Assembly: GCA_946481105.1 (NCBI GenBank)
Contig: CAMLMM010000089.1
Span: 1-6,848 of the forward strand
Direction: 5' to 3'
DNA from: an uncultured Alphaproteobacteria bacterium
Lineage (GTDB): Bacteria > Pseudomonadota > Alphaproteobacteria > Micavibrionales > Micavibrionaceae
DNA length: 6,848 bases
Part shown: positions 1 through 6,790 of the stretch, one piece after another
Layout of the letters: each line of letters starts with the position of its first letter
How positions within the stretch are numbered: the stretch's first letter is position 1
Program-made: the position numbers and the translations under genes
The notes under the pieces: generated by a model
What the model saw: only the letters and a program-made list of their open reading frames with translations
Told to the model about the DNA's origin: nothing
The model's database searches: none

Positions 1-1412
1 CCTTGGGCCATCAATTCTTTTTGGGTATGGATATTCGGCTGGGTCGGCAGGCTTTCCAACGTGTTGACGATGCCACGCAGGCCGCGAATAATACGGCGTG
101 GTGACATACCAGCGAAGGTAGCGCGTAGCATATCCGGGTGCGCCGCCGTGACGCTGCAGGAGAGTGGCAGGGTAATAACGCGGGCAGTATCAATGACCGC
201 GGCGGCAAACTGAAAGCTGTTTTTCAGACGTGTTGTGCCATAAAAATAATTATCCAATCCCCGCACGCGCAGCATAGCAAAATAGCCTGCCTGCATGTCT
301 GCATTGGCAATCTCTAGCTGCGGAATTCCATGTTGCAGGATATGATCGGCCCGCTTTTTATCGCCCAGAGTTTCTCTCACAATTTTATAAAATCCGGCTT
401 CCTGCTCGGGCGAGACGTCGACGCTAGCTATCCCATGAATAAAAGCGCTCATCAGGCGTTTATTATCTTGGTATCCCGCGCGATTTTGATTGAGATAAGC
501 GGTGGCTTCCCCGGCATGCTTTGTGCCGAAACACGCGGCTAATGCTGGTGCCGTGATACTAGGCAGTGAAATCATCTGCATGCCAATATGATTATCCATT
601 TCTTCCATTAACCAGGCAGGCCCAGTGGCAAACCCGGCACGCAACCGCGGCATGCCAAAGGCTTTGCTGGCGCTGAAAAAGGTGACTGTATTATCGAATC
701 CATGTGCTCCCAGTGGGGTTGGCTTGTGGCCATAATCCAGACCATAATAGGCCATATCGTCAAACGCCATGATGCCCTGATGATACAAAAGTTTGGACAG
801 GGCTTGCGTCGTTTCGGCTGGCGTCACGGTACCCGTTGGGTTGTGCGGGTTGATGTTGTAAAAGACGCAGACCTTGCGTGTGCCATCCTGCTCAATATCG
901 CGGATACGGGCTGCAATGATATCCGGTTCTATCTGCCAGTTATTTTCCGGTCGCAGCGGGAATGTTTCCACATCATACCCCAGTGATTCAGGCTGGAGGG
1001 TAAACAGCCCATAACTTGGGGCGCTCATCAGGACGACTGGTTTCTTTCCCTGATATTGATCGCGAAATTGATGTTGCAAAACATTCAGGGCTGTATAGTA
1101 AAGATGCGTAATGCCCATGCCAAATATCACGTTACTGGCATCCATATCCAGGCAGGATTGAGTCAAACCCATATCGCGGCAGAAGGGAAGCAATGCGTTT
1201 CTTTCCCACATATAACCAGCCCCTGTGGCATACAGACGATTGTCGCCCCTCTGTACTGTTTCAGCTAAATAAGTAATCGCATGCGGGAAGGGTTTAAAAC
1301 TGGGATTCCCCGACGCCATATTACATTCCGGCAAGGCGCCTGCCCTGCGGAACAGCAGGTCATTAAATAAGATGGCGGCTTTTTGGCCTGTTACAGGTTT
1401 GGAATGTGCCAA
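1..1412 (-). CDS. PLP-dependent class I/II aminotransferase, partial (3' end beyond left edge)
   Basis: An uninterrupted frame of 470 codons runs off the left edge, so no stop is visible. The product has the full fold-type I aminotransferase signature: NPTG at residues 191-194, the Asp expected to pair with the PLP pyridine nitrogen at D219 in DDMAYY, the Schiff-base lysine K250 in SASKAFG followed by RLRAGFA, and a late arginine R430 (LRATFA) placed like the carboxylate-binding Arg of aspartate aminotransferase. The N191-D219 spacing of 28 matches N194-D222 of that enzyme. The start is taken as TTG at 1410-1412: an in-frame TAA lies at 1437-1439, no ATG intervenes, GAGGG at 1417-1421 is a well-placed ribosome binding site, and the first ATG (codon 32) would cut into the conserved N-terminal region. 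It should be cytoplasmic and use pyridoxal phosphate; the substrate cannot be told. It is somewhat longer than the usual 380-430 residues. It is transcribed divergently from lptE. Confidence 0.9.
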   Translation of the reverse strand, partial: MAHSKPVTGQKAAILFNDLLFRRAGALPECNMASGNPSFKPFPHAITYLAETVQRGDNRLYATGAGYMWERNALLPFCRDMGLTQSCLDMDASNVIFGMGITHLYYTALNVLQHQFRDQYQGKKPVVLMSAPSYGLFTLQPESLGYDVETFPLRPENNWQIEPDIIAARIRDIEQDGTRKVCVFYNINPHNPTGTVTPAETTQALSKLLYHQGIMAFDDMAYYGLDYGHKPTPLGAHGFDNTVTFFSASKAFGMPRLRAGFATGPAWLMEEMDNHIGMQMISLPSITAPALAACFGTKHAGEATAYLNQNRAGYQDNKRLMSAFIHGIASVDVSPEQEAGFYKIVRETLGDKKRADHILQHGIPQLEIANADMQAGYFAMLRVRGLDNYFYGTTRLKNSFQFAAAVIDTARVITLPLSCSVTAAHPDMLRATFAGMSPRRIIRGLRGIVNTLESLPTQPNIHTQKELMAQ

Positions 1413-1453
1413 AGCACCCTCTTTTGTTTTTTTTCTTTATGGTTTAGGGTGGA

Positions 1454-1481
1454 ATTATGAGCAAAACATATATTATGTCAA
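1454..1481 (-). promoter_or_regulatory. Predicted sigma-70-type promoter for the aminotransferase gene
   Basis: On the minus strand, TTGACA (1476-1481, 6 of 6 consensus) is followed after 16 bases by CATAAT (1454-1459, 5 of 6). Transcription would begin near 1447, giving a leader of about 35 bases before the TTG start at 1412. The promoter lies inside the first codons of lptE, and the -10 box covers the lptE ATG. It is a prediction from sequence match and position only. Confidence 0.6.
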
Positions 1482-1981
1482 GAATTTTCTCCGGGTTGGC
1501 AGTGATGTTGTCATTGGCTTCCTGCGGGTTTCAGCCGATGTATGGCGATAAAGCCGCGCAAATTGATGCCCCGGTGGCTGCTGCTTTGTCGCAGGTGGAA
1601 ATTTCCATCATCCCGAACCACGAAGGTCAGTCGTTGCGCAATCAGTTGATTGACCGTTTTTATACGCAGGGATACCCGGATAATCCGGCCTATAGGCTGG
1701 ATATCCCGCTCATTCAAGAGATACGAACGGATATGGATATTACCAAGTCATCAGAATCCACGCGTGCGCAATTGCGTTTAAAAACGACGATGAGTCTGAC
1801 CGACCGCAAAACCGGGCAGGTTGTGCTGACGCGCGATCTGTTCGCGCTGGCCAGTTTTAACGTGCTGGAGAGCGAATTCGCGACCCGTGTGACCGAAGAC
1901 AAAGCGCGGGAAAATGCGATTACCGATCTGGCACGCCAGGTAGAACTGAACCTGACACTTTATCTGAACCACCAACCATGA
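1457..1981 (+). CDS. lptE: LPS-assembly lipoprotein LptE
   Basis: The 174-residue product has a lipoprotein signal peptide: a short basic start, a hydrophobic stretch, and the lipobox LASC with the lipidated Cys at residue 23. CGFQPMYG follows directly, a hallmark of alphaproteobacterial LptE. The mature part alternates beta-type segments and ends in a helix, as expected for the family. LptE is anchored in the outer membrane on the periplasmic side and plugs the LptD barrel that delivers LPS to the cell surface. The ATG at 1457 is preceded by GGGTGGA (1447-1453), a usable binding site; ATG 1475 would also leave a shorter but workable signal peptide. The stop overlaps the holA start as ATGA. 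No clear promoter was found in the 44 bases before it, so transcription may begin inside the divergent aminotransferase gene. Confidence 0.9.
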   Translation: MSKTYIMSRIFSGLAVMLSLASCGFQPMYGDKAAQIDAPVAAALSQVEISIIPNHEGQSLRNQLIDRFYTQGYPDNPAYRLDIPLIQEIRTDMDITKSSESTRAQLRLKTTMSLTDRKTGQVVLTRDLFALASFNVLESEFATRVTEDKARENAITDLARQVELNLTLYLNHQP

Positions 1982-2994
1982 AGCTGCAAACCCGCCAGAT
2001 TGATGGGTTTCTAAAAAAGCCGGACCCGGCTGTCCGTGCTATTCTGGTCTATGGCCCAGATCAGGGACTGGTCACCGACCGCGCCAAAATACTGGGATTG
2101 ACGGTGGTGCCGGACCTCAATGACCCCTTCAATGCGGCGCATCTGACCGGGGATATGCTCGAAAATGATCCGGCCAAATTCCTGGATGAAGTAAATGCAC
2201 AGTCCCTGATGGGCGGGACGCGCTTGATCCGCGTGACGGATGCGGGGGCGAAGTTCGCCATTCAGTTGAAAGACTGGCTGAAATCCGAACCGGGTAATGG
2301 GGCGCTGGTGGTCATTGAGGGCGGTGAACTGCGCCCGAAGGATGCCCTGCGCAAAATATGCGAAGAGGCACCCAACGCGGCGGCCATCGCGTGTTATATC
2401 CCGGATGAACGCGACATGGTGGCGTTTATCCGCGACCTGATCAAGGAACAGGGCAAGAATGTCGAACCGGATGCCGCCGCGTGGCTGGGGCAGGCGCTCA
2501 AGGGTGATCGGGGTCGTGCGCGCATGGAAATTGAAAAGCTCTGCCTTTATGCCGGGGGCAATGCCTTGATTGCATTATCGGATGCTCAAGCCAGTTGTGG
2601 CGAAGCGGGGGATCAGGGAATCGATGACCTGGTTTATGCCGTATTTGGCCGTGATCCGCTGGGCGTGCAGAAATCCTATAAACGTTTGCTGGATGAAGGT
2701 ACCGATCTGATTGTTCTGGAACGTTCCATCCAGAATCATTTGCGCCGCCTGCATCAGGTGCGCTTGCTGATGGATGAGCATGGCCAGCCGGTCGATGTGG
2801 CGATGAAGTCGCTTCAGCCGCCGATATTCTTTAAACAGGAAGACAAATTCCGCGCCCAGGCACAGCGTTATAACGGGCCGTTCCTGCGCCGTTTGCTGCA
2901 ACGGTTCAACGAACTTGAAGCCGACACGAAACGCACTGGGACACCCGCAGAAACGCTGATCGGTGATGCGCTGATGAAACTCGCGGCGATGTGA
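1978..2994 (+). CDS. holA: DNA polymerase III delta subunit
   Basis: The 338-residue product is the delta subunit of the clamp loader, which opens the beta sliding clamp during replication. Length and sequence fit the HolA family: an N-terminal AAA-like domain starting with a degenerate nucleotide-binding segment (YGPDQGLV, residues 25-32) that lacks the Gly-Lys-Ser/Thr of a working P-loop, as in other delta subunits, which do not hydrolyse ATP. A helical region follows, including the GDRGRARMEIEKL segment typical of the family's middle domain, and a C-terminal collar-like helical domain (roughly residues 215-338). The ATG at 1978 sits in ATGA with the lptE stop and has no recognisable ribosome binding site, so translation is probably coupled to lptE. 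The lptE-holA pair is a frequent alphaproteobacterial arrangement, often next to leuS, which is not seen here. Confidence 0.93.
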   Translation: MKLQTRQIDGFLKKPDPAVRAILVYGPDQGLVTDRAKILGLTVVPDLNDPFNAAHLTGDMLENDPAKFLDEVNAQSLMGGTRLIRVTDAGAKFAIQLKDWLKSEPGNGALVVIEGGELRPKDALRKICEEAPNAAAIACYIPDERDMVAFIRDLIKEQGKNVEPDAAAWLGQALKGDRGRARMEIEKLCLYAGGNALIALSDAQASCGEAGDQGIDDLVYAVFGRDPLGVQKSYKRLLDEGTDLIVLERSIQNHLRRLHQVRLLMDEHGQPVDVAMKSLQPPIFFKQEDKFRAQAQRYNGPFLRRLLQRFNELEADTKRTGTPAETLIGDALMKLAAM

Positions 2995-2997
2995 TTA

Positions 2998-3026
2998 TTG
3001 ACATAATTTTTTATCTCAGATATATA
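2998..3026 (+). promoter_or_regulatory. Predicted sigma-70-type promoter for the 3061-3471 gene
   Basis: TTGACA (2998-3003, perfect -35) is separated by exactly 17 bases from TATATA (3021-3026, 4 of 6 against TATAAT). It begins three bases after the holA stop codon, in an AT-rich gap. Expected transcription start is near 3033, giving a leader of about 28 bases that contains the ribosome binding site GGGAG. This makes the downstream gene an independent unit rather than a third gene of the lptE-holA operon. Confidence 0.7.
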
Positions 3027-3060
3027 CAACGCCTGAAATTTGATTTTGGGAGTGTTGATA

Positions 3061-3471
3061 ATGGAAAATCTAACAAAAAGATTTGTTCAAGTATGTCGTT
3101 ATCCGACAGTGTTTGTTGACCCAGTGCAGATTGCAGCCGTGGCCTATGAGAATGAGGCTGTCTTAAAAAATTTAGCCGGAAATCAAACCATCTATATGCG
3201 CAGTGGGCATGTTTATCAAACCGATGCGGGCAAGGGGCATGCTTTGCGTGAAATGTGGGGAAAGGCACAGATTCTGGATCTTGCTTCAAAGCCAGAAGGT
3301 AGAAAAGAAACACAGATAATGGTCGCGCATGAAGCGCTAGTCGGCTTTGAGAATGTGCGTCAATCTGGGAAACCGATGCTTAATATAGCGCTTCAGGGCG
3401 GGCATAATATCAAGGTGAAGTGTAGTATGGCTTATATTCGCAAAACCTTCGGCATCCCTCAGCCCTGCTAA
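3061..3471 (+). CDS. Small protein of unknown function with two related beta-rich modules
   Basis: I do not recognise this gene. The ATG at 3061 is chosen because GGGAG (3048-3052) lies eight bases upstream; a TTG at 3040 is possible in frame but would have no binding site. The product is 136 residues, with no signal peptide or membrane segment, so probably cytoplasmic. Residues 20-67 and 90-131 appear to be two diverged copies of one unit: a short strand (QIAAVAYE / ALVGFENV), a variable loop, a strand with a Gly-His turn (IYMRSGHVYQTD / IALQGGHNIKVK), then a helix ending in an aromatic-Gly pair (LREMWG / YIRKTFG). Such hairpin-plus-helix units recall small FlbD- or LytTR-like domains, but that is inference only. 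The gene seems more AT-rich than holA or folC, has its own promoter, and converges on folC across 40 bases. Confidence 0.8.
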   Translation: MENLTKRFVQVCRYPTVFVDPVQIAAVAYENEAVLKNLAGNQTIYMRSGHVYQTDAGKGHALREMWGKAQILDLASKPEGRKETQIMVAHEALVGFENVRQSGKPMLNIALQGGHNIKVKCSMAYIRKTFGIPQPC

Positions 3472-3511
3472 ATATATTATATGGGATGAAAGTTTCCCTG
3501 GGCCCTTTTAT

Positions 3512-4870
3512 TTAGGCATGCTGGCTCAGAATATGGCCCATCAGGTACAGCGACCCGGTAATCAGGATGCGCCCACCCTGCGGATATTGCGCCATAATAT
3601 TTTTCACCGCCGCCTCAACTGATTCCGCTACGCTTAATCGCGAATGAATGCCTGTCAGGGCGGTGGCCAGTTCATCCGCGCTCAGGCTCAATGGCTGATC
3701 GGGAATGGTAATGGCCTGCACACTGGCTGCCTGCGGCGCCAGCGGTGTCACAAAATCCAGCGGATTCTTGGTGTTCAGCATGCCCAGGATAATATGCAGG
3801 GGCTTGCCGTCCTGCGTGGCCCAGTTTTCGGCCTGTTGCGCGAGTACCTGCCCGCCCGTGTCATTATGGCCGCCATCGATCCAGAGTTCCCATTGCGGCG
3901 GCAGAAGGTCGCGCAAGGGGCCGGACCGGATAAGCTGCAACCGTCCCGGCCATTTGGCGTGTTGCAATCCCATTTCAATGGCACTGAGTGGAATGGGTTT
4001 GGCTAGTTCCGGCAAAATCGTGAGCATTGTCATCGCCGCGGTTGCGGCATTACCTGTCTGATGATCGCCCAGCAGATTGGGTTTCGGCAGTTCATAGATA
4101 TTGGTCTCGGTATGCAGCATGAAACCAGTAGGCAGCACATCATACGACCATTCAATCCCGTGACGGTATAACGGCGCATTGTGTTTTGCGGCTTCGTCGG
4201 CAAAGACATCCAGAACACCACTGGCGATGCCCGCGCTGGTCTGCGGCCCGGCGATAACCGGACGGCCCTGCTTGATAATCCCGGCTTTTTCAAACGCAAT
4301 CTGGTTTAACTCAGTCCCCAGAAATTTCGTATGGTCGCGGGATATAACGGTAATGATGCTGGCGAGTGGGCTTTGAATAACGTTGGTCGCATCAAATCGC
4401 CCGCCCATACCGACTTCAATGAGGGATAAATCGGCGGGATGCCGGGCAAAAGCCAGAAACCCGGCGGCTGTCATGATTTCAAAGGATGTGGTGGCGCGCC
4501 CGGCGTTGATATCTTCGACTTCCTCAAGCAGAGCCAGAAGCTCGGGCGTTGCCAGTTCTTTTCCCTCGACCACGAAACGCTCGTTGAAACGCACCAGGTG
4601 CGGGGATGTCATGACATGACAACTGAGATTGGCGGCCTCAGCCATAGCGCGCAAATAGGCAACCGTTGACCCTTTACCATTGGTGCCGGTGACATGAATG
4701 GCAGGGGGAATACGCAGATGCGGGTTACCCAGATCGTCGAGCAGCCGGAATGTACGCTCCAGCCCCGGGTCGATGGCGCGGGGGTAATAGGTCGTCAGGC
4801 GATCCAGAACGGTTTGCAGCGCCGGGTCCGGGTCAAACTGATCCGGGAGAAGCCGCTCAGCGTTTGGCAC
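3512..4870 (-). CDS. folC: Bifunctional dihydrofolate synthase / folylpolyglutamate synthase
   Basis: The 452-residue product matches FolC of the Mur ligase superfamily, which joins glutamate to dihydropteroate and then extends the polyglutamate tail of folates in the cytoplasm, using ATP. Visible motifs in order: the P-loop HVTGTNGKGST (residues 59-69), the SPHLVRFNER segment typical of the substrate loop, EVGMGGRFDATNV, the DHTKFLG and FEKAGIIK segments of the central domain, the LLGDHQTGNAATA region, and DGGHND at the start of the C-terminal domain (DGAHN or DGGHN in relatives). The start is GTG at 4868-4870, preceded by AGAAGG with six bases between; the frame overlaps the accD end by 14 bases, which suggests translational coupling. 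It is the last gene of the minus-strand block and converges with the small plus-strand gene. Confidence 0.95.
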   Translation of the reverse strand: MPNAERLLPDQFDPDPALQTVLDRLTTYYPRAIDPGLERTFRLLDDLGNPHLRIPPAIHVTGTNGKGSTVAYLRAMAEAANLSCHVMTSPHLVRFNERFVVEGKELATPELLALLEEVEDINAGRATTSFEIMTAAGFLAFARHPADLSLIEVGMGGRFDATNVIQSPLASIITVISRDHTKFLGTELNQIAFEKAGIIKQGRPVIAGPQTSAGIASGVLDVFADEAAKHNAPLYRHGIEWSYDVLPTGFMLHTETNIYELPKPNLLGDHQTGNAATAAMTMLTILPELAKPIPLSAIEMGLQHAKWPGRLQLIRSGPLRDLLPPQWELWIDGGHNDTGGQVLAQQAENWATQDGKPLHIILGMLNTKNPLDFVTPLAPQAASVQAITIPDQPLSLSADELATALTGIHSRLSVAESVEAAVKNIMAQYPQGGRILITGSLYLMGHILSQHA

Positions 4871-5891
4871 GCTGGGCCTTCTTGGCAGGAACGACGGTGG
4901 CGTCTTCGTTGGCTGGTTCGGGCAATGCGTTCACCGTGGTATGCGCGGCGAAGGGCACCTTACCACCGTAGACTTTGCTGGATGCAGCGGCGGTGACGCT
5001 GTCTTTGCCGGAGGTGGTTTTACGCTTGCCGCCTTTGTCGCCGTTGCGGTTCATCAGCAGGCCAAGCAGGCGGGCGAAAGTCTCACGTAATTCCTTGCGC
5101 GGGATAACCAGATCAACCATGCCATGATCGCGGCAATATTCAGCAGTCTGGAATCCGGCGGGCAGTTGTTCGCGGATGGTTTCCTCGATCACGCGTTTCC
5201 CAGCAAAGCCAATCATGCAGCCCGGCTCGGCGATGTGAATGTCACCCAGCATCGCAAAAGATGCGCTGACGCCGCCAGTGGTCGGATCGGTGAGCAACAC
5301 GAAGAATGGCAGCCCGGCATCCTTGACCATTTGCACGGCGATAACGGTGCGCGGCAGTTGTATCAGCGAAATCATGCCTTCCTGCATGCGCGCGCCGCCT
5401 GATGCCGGAATGGCGATCAGCGCAGCATTCTTGGCCACGGCGGTTTCGGCGGCACGGACAAGGCCTTCGCCTACGGCGGCGCCCATCGACCCGCCCATGA
5501 AATCGAAATTGAACGCGGCAATGATAACCGGCAGATCGTCAATCATGCCTTCGCCCACGATAATGGCGTCTTTTTCATTGGTCTTGGACTGCGCGTCTTT
5601 CAGGCGGTCGGTGTATTTCTTTTTGTCCTTGAATTTCAGCGGGTCCTGCTGGACAGCGGGAATCTCGATACGCTGATACGCACCGTTATCGAACAGGAGT
5701 TCGAGGCGTTGCTTCACATCGATTTTCATGTGATGGCCGCAATGGGTGCAGACATTCAGGTTTTCGGCCAGGTCACGGTGAAACAGCATGCCTTCACAGG
5801 ACGGGCATTTCTGCCAGAGATTATCCGGTACGTCCTTCTGCCCAACAATGGAGCGGATTTTTGGACGGATGAAATTTGTAAGCCAATTCAT
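4857..5891 (-). CDS. accD: Acetyl-CoA carboxylase carboxyltransferase subunit beta
   Basis: AccD forms the carboxyltransferase with AccA and moves the carboxyl group from biotin on AccB to acetyl-CoA, giving malonyl-CoA for fatty acid synthesis. The N-terminal four-cysteine zinc ribbon is intact (C29, C32, C48, C51), followed by the crotonase-like carboxyltransferase core, including the FDFMGGSMGAAVGE, PASGGARMQEG and DPTTGGVSASFAMLGD segments. The ATG at 5889-5891 (MNWLTNF) is chosen over the in-frame TTG at 5900: AAGG lies nine bases before the ATG but only one base before the TTG. The product is 344 residues, longer than the 304 of E. coli, because of a Lys/Ala-rich tail from about residue 281 with no recognised domain. 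Extended tails occur in other alphaproteobacterial AccD proteins. It lies between trpA and folC, a usual neighbourhood. Confidence 0.96.
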   Translation of the reverse strand: MNWLTNFIRPKIRSIVGQKDVPDNLWQKCPSCEGMLFHRDLAENLNVCTHCGHHMKIDVKQRLELLFDNGAYQRIEIPAVQQDPLKFKDKKKYTDRLKDAQSKTNEKDAIIVGEGMIDDLPVIIAAFNFDFMGGSMGAAVGEGLVRAAETAVAKNAALIAIPASGGARMQEGMISLIQLPRTVIAVQMVKDAGLPFFVLLTDPTTGGVSASFAMLGDIHIAEPGCMIGFAGKRVIEETIREQLPAGFQTAEYCRDHGMVDLVIPRKELRETFARLLGLLMNRNGDKGGKRKTTSGKDSVTAAASSKVYGGKVPFAAHTTVNALPEPANEDATVVPAKKAQRAKR

Positions 5892-5922
5892 ATATGGCAA
5901 CCTTTCGTTGGTTTAAGCGGGG

Positions 5923-5952
5923 ACTATACTGGAAACAGGGGGGAATTCTCAA
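5923..5952 (-). promoter_or_regulatory. Possible internal promoter before accD
   Basis: On the minus strand, TTGAGA (5947-5952, 5 of 6) and TATAGT (5923-5928, 5 of 6) are separated by 18 bases. The -35 box overlaps the trpA stop codon. Transcription would start near 5916, about 25 bases before the accD ATG. It would let accD and folC be expressed independently of tryptophan genes, which makes sense because accD is essential. The match is good but not decisive. Confidence 0.4.
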
Positions 5953-6743
5953 GCTAAAGCGGCACGGTAGCGGCCCACATCGCGGGATATCTCGCTAACT
6001 AATTGATTTTTATCCATTTTTTCAATGATACGGACAAAAGCCGACCCGATGACCACCCCATCGGCAATCGCGCCAATGGCGGTCGCATCTGCGGAGGTGC
6101 GGATACCAAAGCCCACGGCAATGGGCAGATCGGTCTGGGAACGGATAGTGGCGACTTTCTCGGTGACTGCTGCGACATCAATGGCCGCCGTCCCGGTGAC
6201 ACCGGTGATGGACACGTAATACAAAAATCCGCTGGCTGTGGCGGCAATGGTTTTGATGCGTTCGGTCGGTGTGGTCGGCGCAATCAGGCGGATCAAATCA
6301 ATGCTGTTGGCTTGCAGGGCACCGCGGATTTCTTCGTCCTCTTCCGGTGGTAAATCGACGAGGATAAGCCCGTCAACTCCGGCACTGGCGGCATCGCTTG
6401 CGAATTTGTCCGCCCCGTAAATATAAACCGGGTTGTAATATCCCATCAGGACAATGGGGGTGGTGTTATTGCTGCGGCGGAATTCACGCACCATGTCCAG
6501 TGTTTTGGCGAGTGTCATGCCACCCGCCAGTGCGCGTATGTCCGCGGCTTGAATGGTCGGGCCGTCCGCCATCGGGTCGGTAAAGGGCATCCCCAGTTCG
6601 ATGATATCGACGCCTGCATTTGGCAGGGCGTTCAAAATATTCTGGCTGGTGGCCGGGTCGGGGTCGCCTGCGACAACAAACGATACCAGGGCAGCGCGGC
6701 CCTGTTGTTTCAGCGTGGCAAAAGTCGGTGCAAGTCGTGACAT
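5949..6743 (-). CDS. trpA: Tryptophan synthase alpha subunit
   Basis: The 264-residue product is TrpA, a TIM-barrel enzyme that cleaves indole-3-glycerol phosphate to indole and glyceraldehyde 3-phosphate and passes indole to TrpB through a tunnel. Both catalytic acids are at their canonical positions, E49 in IIELGMPF and D60 in [10 protein letters not shown]. The phosphate-binding and loop segments are also present ([26 protein letters not shown]). Length is normal for the family (about 268 in E. coli). The start is the ATG at 6741-6743; the bases before it (cgtgcccgcatc) contain no obvious ribosome binding site. accD follows 57 bases downstream. The upstream gene ends 47 bases before the start and does not look like trpB, the usual partner. 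Confidence 0.96.
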   Translation of the reverse strand: MSRLAPTFATLKQQGRAALVSFVVAGDPDPATSQNILNALPNAGVDIIELGMPFTDPMADGPTIQAADIRALAGGMTLAKTLDMVREFRRSNNTTPIVLMGYYNPVYIYGADKFASDAASAGVDGLILVDLPPEEDEEIRGALQANSIDLIRLIAPTTPTERIKTIAATASGFLYYVSITGVTGTAAIDVAAVTEKVATIRSQTDLPIAVGFGIRTSADATAIGAIADGVVIGSAFVRIIEKMDKNQLVSEISRDVGRYRAALA

Positions 6744-6790
6744 GATGCGGGCACGATGGCGGTTTTAGGCCAGTGGGTCAAGCGGATTAT

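Noticed and set aside
330..1268. Several plus-strand open frames of 70-94 codons
   Set aside because: They lie opposite the aminotransferase gene, which explains the whole stretch with conserved catalytic motifs; their translations show no family features.
1424..1452. A promoter for lptE in the 44-base divergent gap
   Set aside because: TTGTTT in the T-rich run has no acceptable -10 box at a proper distance; no other pair in the gap fits.
3040..3060. TTG at 3040 as an earlier start of the orphan gene
   Set aside because: It has no ribosome binding site and lies only a few bases after the predicted transcription start; the ATG at 3061 follows GGGAG at a proper distance.
3472..3511. Possible bidirectional terminator between the orphan gene and folC
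   Set aside because: GGGA...TCCC gives only a four-base stem, and GGGCCC has no loop; the TTTTATTT run alone is not enough to call a terminator.
5892..5900. TTG at 5900 as the accD start
   Set aside because: The AAGG binding site would be one base away from it, whereas the ATG at 5889-5891 is nine bases away and gives the usual MNWL-type start.
3644..6768. Many plus-strand open frames of 60-145 codons
   Set aside because: They are antisense to folC, accD and trpA, which are firmly identified; they lack ribosome binding sites and recognisable motifs.
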